This document shows, piece after piece, positions 25,201-38,200 of a stretch of DNA of 64,000 bases. The position numbers were made by a program, and so were the translations under genes. The DNA lies in NCBI RefSeq assembly GCF_040581485.1, contig NC_090130.1:25149418-25213417 (forward strand), in the 5' to 3' direction. Within the stretch, counting starts at the first letter, position 1. Every line of letters begins with the position of its first letter. The notes under the pieces are model-generated. The model was given only the letters and a program-made list of their open reading frames with translations, had not been told where the DNA came from and made no database searches. The DNA is from Linepithema humile (taxonomy: Eukaryota > Arthropoda > Insecta > Hymenoptera > Formicidae).

Positions 25201-28200
25201 TAGATTCTTCGATACTTCGTAACTCGCGACTTGGCCGTTGTTTCGAACAGTTTTTTTATTTTTATTTTTATTTTTTTTATGTCAGTGAAAAAATATTTGA
25301 CCGTCTATTTCGGCATTATCAACCACGCTATTTGCTATCATGCGTATTATATGATATCCAAACATTCATGAAACTTCTCATATATCATAACAACGTGTCA
25401 GGTAAACAACATGGGAATGTCCAACGGCAAGATTTATAATACATTTTAGTCAATCGATTGCTATATGAAAACAAAGTATAGAGATACGTTTACCTTTAAT
25501 ATCATTTTGTATTGAAATCAGGACGGAGATATTTTATCAATTTTTCTATTAATATTGTCAATTGTCAAACATAATAAAGGTTCTAATAATTTTTAATGTC
25601 TTTCGTATTTTTTAAAAGACTAATTTTGAAATAAAAGTACTGAAATATTCTAGGAATGTGAAAGTGTCGATGTTTTATAACGCGATTAGCATCTCCAAGC
25701 CGCACTACGTGCACTACATTAAGGCGTTGTCTTATCAAATCGCAGCACGCTCTAGATTCAGTTCAGAAGAATGCCGACATTCTCGGAACGAATGAGGATG
25801 GCGAATTCCCCCGAACACCCGGTGCAGTCGCAGCCGGCTAACTCCTGCTTGGTGGCTGACCGCAATTTAGATATGAGAAAGAATGAGCTTGCAGAGGTTG
25901 CGGTCGTGCCGTGCCTCGCATGGTGAAAATCACGATTTTAATGGTTCACATAATTCGCGGACGCGCACGCGTTCTCTTTGCTAATAAATACATGTAAATT
26001 CACAGTCTAATGTTTAACTTTCGAGGATTAACTCGGAACCGCATATATTGTCTCTAGTAGTCTAATGTAGGCAACATGAAAAGCGGTGTCTAGGTATCGA
26101 TTAGGTAAACACTAAAGCAACGTTGCCGCAATCGTAATCGGATTAGTCTTCTGTTTCTCTATCGACTTCTATAGAATGATTCACGTAGAACAAAATTCTT
26201 TGAAGCGAGATACGTATCTATGCAAATCCTATGTAGCTTACCTATATAGAATATCGTGTACTAGAACCACCACATTACCGCGGCGTGTCGTGTATTATTT
26301 TTTCCTGCTTCATAATGATGCATAAATAAGATCCTAAAAATCGAAGTAATGTAAGCTTTCGATATAATTCTGCATATTTATGAGTATAAGATTGAAAAAG
26401 GAAAGGTATACTTTGACTGTGCTGGGAAATCAGTTTTATAAATCAGTTATTTAAAAAGCTCTATATATTTTTGTCTTATAATTTTATTTAAAATAGAAGC
26501 ATTATTTCAAGTTCTGTAAATTAGTGATCAGAAAATCTTTATTTTTGTCTTATGACTTCATTTGAAATAGAAATATCTCAAGTTTTATTCCGTATAAATC
26601 ATTTTATTTATGAACTTTTTTACATACTCTTATCTTTTTGTGTCTTTTAGCTTCTTGTGTATCGTGAATGATGATAAAAATATCTCAACGCGAATGAAAA
26701 AACGGTTAAGCGCTAAGACGTCAGTAGGAAAATAGAGACCCTATTTTCTTCCTATCGCTGAGATATTGCAGGATATTTTCTTCGTAATGATTCGTAATCC
26801 GTAGCGAGATTGTTTCCGCGAAGGCAACGGATAGCCGGCTTTTAGATACTTGCCACTGCGAGCGAAAACGATATGGAGTCGTCGATAAAAATAAGCTTTG
26901 TTGACATTAAACGTAAATCGGCCGACGAAGAAACGATGCGACCGCCCACGTCTGACATAGATCGGTCTGCTACTACTCTTTTAAAGGTGCAATGAAATTG
27001 TGAACATATGTGTAGCTAAAAAAGAATAGACACTGAATTACATCAATGCGTTTTTGCAGCGATGTAGAACGATTACTCGAGAACGAAAAAGCAAAAATGT
27101 CAAAGAGTTCATAGCCATACATTGTCAAGTTTAAGGTTGAAAGACCGTGAGTTTCTATATTATGTATGTTAAGTTCATTCTCCAGTATTTATATTGCACT
27201 TTCACTTTAAGCAGTGAAGTGTGGAATGAAGATTGACATATTACGACGACACAAGCTGTATCGTAATAGGGACATTAATAAGCGCGAAACCATCGTGCAC
27301 GATTTGCATCACATTTATCGCTATTTGCATAACAGTGTGATGATTCATACTGTAATGCAAATAAAGTATTTTTGCAGATAAGGTGACCATCTGCATATTT
27401 AATCTTTTATTAGTTTCCTTATTTAAATATGAATTTCAACGTTTTCAATGCATATGTAATTCTGAGCGAATAATGAAATATAATCAATCTTATAATTTGC
27501 TTTTGGGAATTTCATAAAATTTATTAATAGTATTAATTTAGTAGTATTAATTATATATTTTGAGACAACAACGAGACAAATTAACGCTTTATTCCGTATT
27601 TTATAATCTCTGGATTTAAACTATATTATGTAACTGTATTATGAACATATTCTCATTATATTAATTATTTGTATGATTTATTTTATCTTAACAACATTTA
27701 ATACATATATTATTGCGACATATATTATTAATTATTTGTGAAATCTTTCATCTTCCATATGCATGACGGGTTTTTCCAATATGCTTATACGACATAAGCA
27801 TGTTATCAACAAATATTAGTGTATATAATAATGTTACTCTTCGGTGGTTAATTTGTATATCGAGTTGTTTTTACGCACACTCAAAGCGTGCAACGCAACA
27901 TAACCGTGAGCTTATCTGATGCGCTTCCGAGCATGACGAGTTGCATGACGCAATGTCCAAATTTATGATTAATCGAGCCATCCACTCAGCGCACTGCATT
28001 TGTGGCTTGTGTTGCGCAGATTCATCTCCAAAAAAAATGGTAAATATCGCAAATGAACATATAAACAGTAGCTGTCATTAGCGCTACATTAATAAATTAA
28101 TTGTTATACAATTGTCAACAGTTAAATTTACAACACAATTAATGTTCTGGCAAAATCCAATTTTATAATTTCACAATTATATTCGCTTCACGCGAATAAT

Positions 28201-29193
28201 AAATTTCCTTTAAATTAAAGCTTATCATTTATTATAGCTTCATCTTCAAATTAACAATTAGATTAAATTTTTTAAGTTTCTCAAGACTTATAAGTTAAAT
28301 CACAAATTAATTATATAAAATAAAAAAGTTTATGATATTATGTAGTTTAAAGAAATGATGACATCAATTCTGCAGCGCAATGTATTTGTAACTTGTATAC
28401 TTGTACAAGCACATTGGGAAAACCTAGTGTATATAACAGAAGATGACAGCTAACATAAAGGTATATTTGTTTCCGTTGCATTTTTTCTTGAAACAAATTG
28501 TTTTTCATGGAAGTCATTTTTTTTTTATGTAGCGAGAGATAAGATTTTCTCGTATCTTCGCAATAAACCTATTTTTCGCACTTCTTCGTAGAATGGCATG
28601 CGCAAACGCACACAGCTATTCGCATATCTTCTACACAGCCTGATTGCAAACGAATCGTCTGAGCGCTAACTGACCCGTTTCGACCCGTGAAATGCGAGGT
28701 AATCGCTTGCTTATCTGATATGTTTTAGCGCATCCGGAGTACATTACGCGGCAGCCGAATTCGTCTGTTGTTCAATTATCAGTACCGTTGCGTTCATTTG
28801 CATTTATAATTGATTTGCGCTAATGCGTCGGACGAATGTATTAACTTTTTCATTTCTGGCAAGGATATCGTATTGTTTATCGTATAATTAAATCACGTGA
28901 CATTTTATAATAATTGTAAATACGATGAATCATTTCTCGTCAAAATACGAATGGCATATGAATTATTCAAATCCTTGTAATAATTGTATATTCACGTCAA
29001 CAATCGATTTATTCAACCCACTTCTTGTGAAGAAAAGGGAAAAGAAAAGATATAGACCGCGTTCGTCTGGATTCATTTCCGAGCGCAACGTCGGGATACA
29101 TGACGCAACGTCCGAAAGTCGTGATTAATCGAGGACCGATGCATCTTGCGTTCTTTCTATTCCTTTTTCGGAGCACACACACACGCACGCACG

Positions 29194-29249
<56 letters not shown>

Positions 29250-32200
29250 GCGCCGGGAATCGCTTATGCGCCGCATGCATCGCGCCGCGGCGCACGCAAA
29301 TGGCATATGAGCTCAGAGACTCTGTTCACGCGTACACGCATGTACGGATGCTGGCCGGCCGCGGAATATAATAGCGGTAATACGATGGAACTGGGGCAGT
29401 CTTGCTTTGACGCGCGTCTTAGGAGCTTGCACCTGCTGCGCCGCCGGAAAACCACCCGCGAACACGTTGTACGTCGCGCGAATATCGGCGGTATTTCGTC
29501 CTGGGCGTTCTCGAGGTTAGTGTCTCGTCGAGTGAACAAATGAAAGTGCGCGGATTCCTATTGCCATAAGTAGGTCTCGGAGAAGAGTTTCCCGTCTCTC
29601 GCGCCCGATGGTCCGATGAGTGCTTTTTATAACGGTTAATAATTTCGCGTACGAAGTAGCGCTTCATGAACATTCATTGCTCATAAAATTTTTACCTTCG
29701 TGGACTTATCTTTTTTTTTTTTTTTTTTAAATTGCTTTTTTCGCGAGAATGTTTGGCTTGCCGCGATTGCTTCGAAGAATTTCTTGAATCATTTCGGGTG
29801 TATCGTATCTCGCAATGTAAAGTAATATTTGATATAAAGCATTTGAGAATAAGTAAGCTTATTTACACAGCAACATTTCATTTTTTAATCTCGGAGCGCC
29901 GATCGTTATCGAGGAGGGTGTTAATCTATGAGAGAGCAATTCCAATTAGCGCTGCCGCGTACGCGTCCTAATGGATTAATTCCCAGCTGTAATGAACTAT
30001 AAACTGTACGGTAAATGTATCGAGTTGCACTCAACTTGCGTGACATTACTGTGACGAGGCGGGACGCAGCGGCCCATTAAGAAGCAAGATATACTTTTCC
30101 GCTACTTTATATGCCGTCCATTTATTCAATGAAAACGGTTTCAAAATAGATTGCACATACTTTTATACAAACTCGATAAAGTCACCTGTATAATTTATTA
30201 ATTATTCTATTAATTTTACTTATATTATCTATCTATATATTGTATTAATTTTATTATGTATAAAGATTTATAAGACAGATACGTATTCCGGTTAAATTTG
30301 CATCTCAGACGCGTACGCATTTTTCGCGACGCCGTCTGCTTGAGGAAAAGTGTATCCTCGTTTTGCAGGGTATATTTTCGTACTTTAATTAATTTTCTGG
30401 GCATAGCCAACCATCACTTACGGTGTCATGTTGTGGTTACGTCGATCGTGTAGGTACTCGATGCATTTGATTGATTGAACATATAATTAATACGCATCTG
30501 CGTACTACATTAGCGTTTGTATCGGCTTACATTTCGGAAGCTTTTCGAGTATGATCACATTACTTTCAAAAAATATAATTTGCGCGAAATTCAAAACGTT
30601 TTAGCAAAACTGTCGACTGCATTTACAGTAATTTATCAGCATTCGCAGAATTTTTGACACTTAGAGTTTATTCCGGAAATTCTATAAATGATCGCAAATT
30701 AATTTTTACAAACAAGAAACCTTAAAAAATCTTTGCACTTATATCCGTGTCGCTAATTACACGTTATCTCAAATAGTTATCGACGACAAATACGATAACG
30801 ACAAAACGACGATGTGAGCACATTTGATCTATTTTTGTTACGTAACGATACGACACGACTCTCACACTTCGCAGACTTACGTCTGATGTCATAGTTACAA
30901 TTTCACAATGACTGTTCAAGTCTCGGGTCTGGTACGCGACGTGTTGTCTAGTGCGGTTTCGTGTCTCCTGCTGTTTCATTCAAGAAATGTGATATTGATA
31001 CGTTCTGTGATGATTGATTTATCTCGTCGCCCAATTATCGCTCATCTTATCATACTTTATTCTTGGTAATAAAGACTTATTGATAACATATTGACATGAA
31101 AAATATTTTTATGTTTTTTTCAATATCTCTAATTTTTTAAAAATTTTATTAGACATTTAACACTTATTTAATTCTTGGTTTTTCATAAAGACTTTGTTTA
31201 AAAATCTTAAAACTGCAACTATGGAAAAGATTGTTTAAATTTCTATTTTTTTCTTTTTTGTATATAATTATTAAAATTATTATTATATAAAAAATATTTT
31301 TTAGAATTATTCGAACCATGTTATGCACAATGTTATTTGCGCTGTAATTTACTGTATGATGATGGCTATACGAGCCGCGATACTGCCTATACTGACATAG
31401 ACAAAGATTGTAAAGATTGCACTTGAGAGCCTCTGGCTGGTATTTAGTCTGCGGGATGATAATTACCGACAACGTAATTGCCGTGACTCGCGTGCTCTCG
31501 TTAGGTGCACGATGGAATTACTGAGCTTCATGAATCTCTGCCGGGATGCTATAGATACCGCGACGCGACTTACGCTTTGGCGCTAATCTCACGCATGAAT
31601 AATTCCATGCAATCGGGAATGCCAATATATAATATATAATGATATCGTAATAACAGAACACGTGGCATTTAGAAGCAGCTACATTTATTATCGTTATTAT
31701 TCATTATTAATGATTAATATCACTAATAATACTATCGAAGTCGCGCGCGTTCATTATATGTATCCATCCTTAGACATATGTAATATTAATTGCATGTTAA
31801 TATCACATATTAATATTACATGTTTTTCTTGTAACATGTAATATTAAAATATTTATGTTAATGTCATAAATATTTAAATTTTCTTTATATCATAATGTGT
31901 TTATTACGAATACTATATTATCATTTAGATTATTAATATGATTATTTTACATGATATTCCAGATTATTATAAATACTTTTTTGATTACTATATTATCATT
32001 TAAATTATTATTATGATTATTTTATATGTGATCTTCCAGATTATTATCAAATACTTTTTTGTTTTATACAAAATTCTATTATATTCTATTCCTTAATTCT
32101 CGCATTCAATAAATACATAATGTTTCTAAAAATATTAAGGCTTTCAGAAAATTTATTTTATATTCGAAAGAAATTCTTTAATCTTTCATTCTCCTTCTCA

Positions 32201-35200
32201 ATCGTAATCTCGCAACACTCGTAACAACGCGTGTTTCTTTGATTAAACCAAGCCGCATTATCTCCAATTGATTATTAGACATGGCCATCACAAAACGCTA
32301 TTAAACACTTCATTTATAATCTATTCCGCAAGTTCTCATCCCGAAATAATGCTTGATGATTCAAACAACTGTTTTATTTTGATTGAATCAAAGAGCCGGT
32401 TGCGATACGCCGCTGAAAGTTCGAAAGTTGGTCAGGCCGATTTTCATGCATATAAATAAATATGTGTGAGCTCACGCGTACGACGAGCAATCAAACCGGC
32501 ACCGTCGACGATGCACCGAAAAGAATAATCGATGTCGGGCCGATTGACGTGGTCGGCCGCTAATTCATTGAAAAAGATTTAACCGCGGCGCGTACATATA
32601 GAGAGTCACGTTAATGCGATACAAGAGCGCGGGAATTAATGAGTATGCAAATGCGCCCGGAGTGAAAAAGATTCATCGGATAAAAGTATATGGCACGGTA
32701 CCGCCGTCGCAGAATACAGTATTAAGCGAGACATGAGACTGTCGTGTGAAACGTGGTTCTCAAAAGCGTCAATATATCCCATGAAATGTATTACATATTT
32801 TTATTTTTAATCGTGTTCTCGTTTCTCATCAATTTTTAATTTTAAAATGACCACGACTTATAAATTTAATTGCAAAAATAATAGAATATTTGAGATTTTT
32901 TATTAAGGCATTAATAATTATTGATTATTGTGTTTATTATTATATTTGTTGCATTATTATATTAAAAACATTAAATAAAAATATTGAAAAATATTGAAAA
33001 ATATTTTTAATATTGAAAATTGTGTCTTATAAATAATTAAGAACTCCGAAATAATTTTTTGAAGAAGTAAATAAATTTAAGATAAGTAAAGGAATAAATT
33101 TCTGAAAAAGTTTATTTGAATTTAAATGAAAGATTTTCCACAGTAGAAAAGTACTTAATTTTATTGAGTATAATAATACAGTAAGAATTACAGTGATTTT
33201 CACTCCTGCAACATTTAATCCCACTTTATAATTACGATAACAACAGTTACGCAAACGTTCATCGCGTGTCAGACCCGGTGCGTTGAGTTGAATTATTCGA
33301 AAAAAGAAAAAACATTCTTCAACGTAAAAGTGTACCATGTAAATGCAAACCACGACGGCAAGCACGGCGTGTTCGACGGTACAGTAATTTCGGTTTACAG
33401 AGCAAGCGAATTTAATCGAGGGCCCGCCCACGCGTCGACAATGAGGCTCGTAACTTTTGGCGGTGAAGGGCGCCATTCTTTCCGATTTGATGGGATTACA
33501 GGTCGACAGGGCCGAACCCGCGTCCGTTCTACGGAGCACGTCACAATGGCGAGCTGTTGCTCGCCATAGAGGGTGACTCGAAAACGCGCGAGACGCGGTA
33601 TTAAAAAAAGAAAAAAAAAGAAAAACGATCATTGTTCGCGCACGATTCGAAGCCGTGGATGCACGGCTTCCGTGGAAAAGGAGGGATGTTTTTCATCCGT
33701 ATGTTTAATTCCACGGACGTGCTCGACTGAATCCCCCCGGCGATCTATTCAACGACGGAATTCCGTGTTTGACGCTCGACTTGACGACGAACCCGGTTCA
33801 AGATTGTCCATAAATCCCAACGAAACGTGCGGGGATTTATATACGCAAACGAATGAACGTCTGCCGAAAGACGTTCGACTATGCATTTATGTGGATACTC
33901 GCGGGTGGATGGATTCTCACGGTTTGGACGAGCAGTAAAATCGTCCGATTTTAGTGCGTGATCAATATTAAGAGTCCATCGGTTGATTTGATAATGAAAT
34001 CGTCTCGACGATCGCCGCCGATCGTAAATATTTACCGTCGTTATTCTCGCGTTTACGATTTCTGTCAAAACGAGCATAAATCATTGCCCGGCGCAAAGAC
34101 GGTGCGGCCGAAGGTTGTAATTTTATTTTAATAACTTGCGATCCATAATTATGTTTACATGATGGAGAACAGAGAGAGAGAATCGCGCGAGAGACCTACC
34201 ATGAAATGCATATTGTTGCCGACGATAGGAATAACGAGTGTGTTTTACTTAATCACGAGTTTAGCGATTATAATTTCAGATCTCACGATAATAAATAGCA
34301 CTATCGCTATGGGAAAACATGTTTATCCCGTCATCTTTGCCGCACGTATTTTTTGAAAGAAAATGTTAATTGAACAGGTTTTGCTATATACGTTTAGATT
34401 TCTTTCTGTTCTGTCTAGACAAACAAATCACTATGTTAATTAGCGATTTCGCTATCGATAGAAATCATGTTTCATATGTATTTCTTACATTTTTATACTA
34501 ATTTTGATTAATGAATATTAACTAAAAATTATGAACTCCCTAGATACATTAATCTTAATGTAATAAACTTCTCTGTCCCTTTTTTTTTAAATTAAACAAT
34601 CATAATTTAATAGAAACGAATGTTGAGAAAGTAATGCGAGTTGAAAAATAACGTTTGCGTCTGACTTCACAGCCTGCGTATATTGCTTAGGACGGATGTG
34701 CGCCTCGTGTTACAAATTCTGCTGAGGCAAAATCCAAAGTGCAATGCTTTTCGTGCTGCAAGGTGTGCTGAGTCTAGACATACCTATATCGTATTCGACA
34801 TGACAATGACGCAATAGTAAAATATAGTCTCGAGTAAAACTGAATCGGCAAGTAGAAGTCTTTTAATTAGATATTCTCGGTATGTTCCGCTTCGAAAGAT
34901 TACATTGCTTATGCAAGAAAAATATTTTGTTGATTAGTTATTCTTATACATCGTTCATTTCTTTTGCCAACAAACCAATATTTTCAAAATAAATGCTTTT
35001 CACGAATAGTTTGACTGTGTAATAAATTATCATCTTAAATCATGTTTGCCAGTCGAAAAAAAAATTTACTAAACTTTATAGCATTAAAAATTTAGATTTG
35101 ATTTATAATTCCTTGCGAGTATCCACACTGAAATTATCATAAATATGAGGTACATAACACTTATATGCAGCTCGCGATGTTTACGTTTAACGATCTTCTA

Positions 35201-38200
35201 CTATAATCTTCTTCAGACTTTAAAGTTAATTGGTGCAGCCCGCTCGCTTATTTACAATCTGAAGATTACAAATCTTTGCGGTGTGGGCAGGAATTATAGA
35301 TCGTAAATTACATTGTACATTGTTTATCAGGTCGCAACATTGTATATTTTAATCGGCTGTATATTCGTAAAGCAATAATTATCTTGGTCAAATGTTATAG
35401 AACCCGTTCAATTGCGAAGGTCAATTTAATCGATTATGTGAGAGGAATATCGAAAGTGAAATAACTTGTACTTAGGGGGGGGGGGGGAAGATTCATTATA
35501 AATTCTACACAAGTTTACAAAGCTATTTAGATACGTCCTTGACTAGCTTCGTATTTTATGCCAAACAAATAAATTGTTTCTTCATTGAGTCATAATTTTC
35601 CAACTAAAGCCACGGCAATTGACTGGAAATTAATTACACGAGCTACTTGGAATCGCTCTTCGATTTATATGTTAACGTCCAATTTTCCGTTTATCTGCAA
35701 CCGTGAAGTGACATCACGCGAAGAAACGCGCCGCGCTTAACCATTCTCATTCGCCACGCGACTTTGCGCGCGACTTTACTCGCGGCTGAACGCGAGGGCG
35801 CGACGCGTGTAATCACGCGCACGATTACGATATTCGCCGCCGCCATCGTCGCGGTTGCGCTTATGGGGTCGCGAAGTGAATTCTGAGGCGCGTGACGAAT
35901 CCCGCTGCACCGTGCCGTCGCGATGCGTCATGAAACGTGGAACACCGGCAGACGTGCCCACACTATGATGTTCATTGTTACAGACGCGGTGATAAAAGTA
36001 ATTCAGGTGAAGACGCGTCTCTTTCTTGAACTGCCTCTGACATCAGACTCTCAATCAATCCGTTTTGCATGATGATGCATGAAGCGCGTTCGGCGAACGT
36101 CACGCGGAGACACTCATCTGGGTGTGGACGCGGCAAACGTTGCCCATATAAATCCTTTCGTTAGCACTGTAGAATCTCGATTGCACAGTTCAGCGACGCA
36201 TAGTTCGAGATTATCCGTCTTTTGAATAATTGAACGTTTGATTCTGAGAACAGCGTGTCGTCTTGTAAAGAGATATCATCTACATATATTATAAATAAAA
36301 AAAATTTTACTTTTTATTTTATCTTACTAAATATAAAATAATAAAATTATTCTTTGCATCGAAACATAATCCGATGATTAAGATGAAGCCAAGATGAGCA
36401 GGCATGTTTTGGCATCGTTGTGCTTCTGTATGTTTTTTTTCCTAGAACTCGCATTAAAGAAACGAATGTACGTCTTCCAAACAAGGTCGTTCTAAACCGC
36501 AATCAATTCGGGGCTATCGATAATCCTATGCAAATTTTGCAATGCGAAGGTCACGTTTTATTTTCCTGCTAGCGACCAGTTTATTTGAAATCACGATTGG
36601 ATGACATTAACTAATATGGCAAAAATGATAAAGAGATTTGTCACGTCACAATATACTTAACGTTAATAATAATGAAAGTATTATGTATATCACATAGCTA
36701 ATGATGGAATAAATTTACATAATTTTAGTCGGCATCAAATTATCAATACTGACATAATCTTATAGATATTGCGATTGTTTTAATACTACATTTAGCAATC
36801 ATTCAGTCTAATAATTATAATCCCTAATTATACTGTTTAGATTACACTGTTATCCCTAATTAGACTGCTTATAGTTACGTTATTTATTAATAAATAATTG
36901 CAATTCTATTGTTAGGGAATATTGGGTTATTATATTTGTTCCACTTTTACAAAATTATCATTATTGATTATTTTCTTTTGAAAGTTATTCTTTTGTGTAA
37001 AGTACGACCCCATTATTTAAACGCGGTCGATAAATTTTCCTGTGGAGGAGAGCCGCTCTGTTAATATCTTATTGATAGTAATTGATCTCGAGTTGAGAAA
37101 ATACATTCGCATAAACGCACGTCGAATGATGATTATCGGATATGCAATATTGCGTATTATTACTCAAACTCGTGTACATTACGTACTAAGTCTATTAAAC
37201 ATCGCGCATATTTTTTTTATTATATTACGCATACATTATTTACCAAAAAAGTTTACGCACTTCAAAGCAAACCTTCTCAGTTAGTAAAACTTTTCGCATA
37301 CGTGTTGAAGAGATAAGAGGAGGATTATTTATTTAAAAAAAACTATGTCTTAAATATAACGGATTAATATTTTGTCACAAACGGGTGCGTCGATTTTTTT
37401 ATAAACAATGTATATATTCAAACTGAACTAAGACAAATTTGTTTCAATGTCAAGATATCGATTTCTTATTACTTATTAATAAGCATTATTTATTAATAAG
37501 CATTATTTTTGCGTAGGTATGCAGGTTCTTATCTTTATAGATTCAACTATATTCCGCAAATTAATTTATATAATGCCGCTAATAATTTCAATATTATAGA
37601 CGAACAAAGCTGTACAGATGGTAGGTTCTCAACGGTGATATATTGTTATAGCCGCAAATACCAGTATCTCTTTGTACGCCTGCCATAACAATAACTACGC
37701 CGTTGTCTCTTTACGAAATATCGCGTCACATCTCGCGGAAATTTTCTCGAAGAAAAATGGAGCGACCATAAAGGTTCTATGCAAAATAGGTTGATGTAAA
37801 AGAATTGAAATATCATGATCGTAACTCGCGTAGCTCGCGATACGACTTGTCGGTAATAAAGCGGTATCCAACCGATTCTCGCGAATCGATGTTTACGGTA
37901 AATTTATACATCAGAATATGTATATTATTACCGTCTTCCGAAAGTACGACCACTGTTTTCCCTTTTTGCATGTATAAAATTTATTTATTTTGGGTTTATA
38001 TTTGCCAGATTGACAAGTATTTCCGTTGCAATATGTTATTCCACCGCAGATTGCTTTTCTGAATGTTTTTTTTACGAGAGATACGAGAAGAGCAAAAATA
38101 TTTTTTTTTATATATATATACTTTTATTGTGAAGAATATTGATGAATATTTTTTGATACTGCTCATTTATTAAAACATAGAAATTACCAATTTTGATTGA

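Noticed and set aside
27190..27235. Short hairpin around tattgcactttcactt considered as a miRNA
   Set aside because: Arms are under 10 bp with a bulge, and the sequence does not match a miRNA I can recognise.
29009..29543. Frames with poly-Val-Cys and Thr-His runs
   Set aside because: Translations of the CA/GT microsatellite.
33027..33632. 201-codon minus-strand frame
   Set aside because: It crosses from a GC-rich patch into AT-rich DNA, has Phe/Tyr/Ile-rich and Lys-rich ends typical of translated AT-rich sequence, and shows no domain or splice context.
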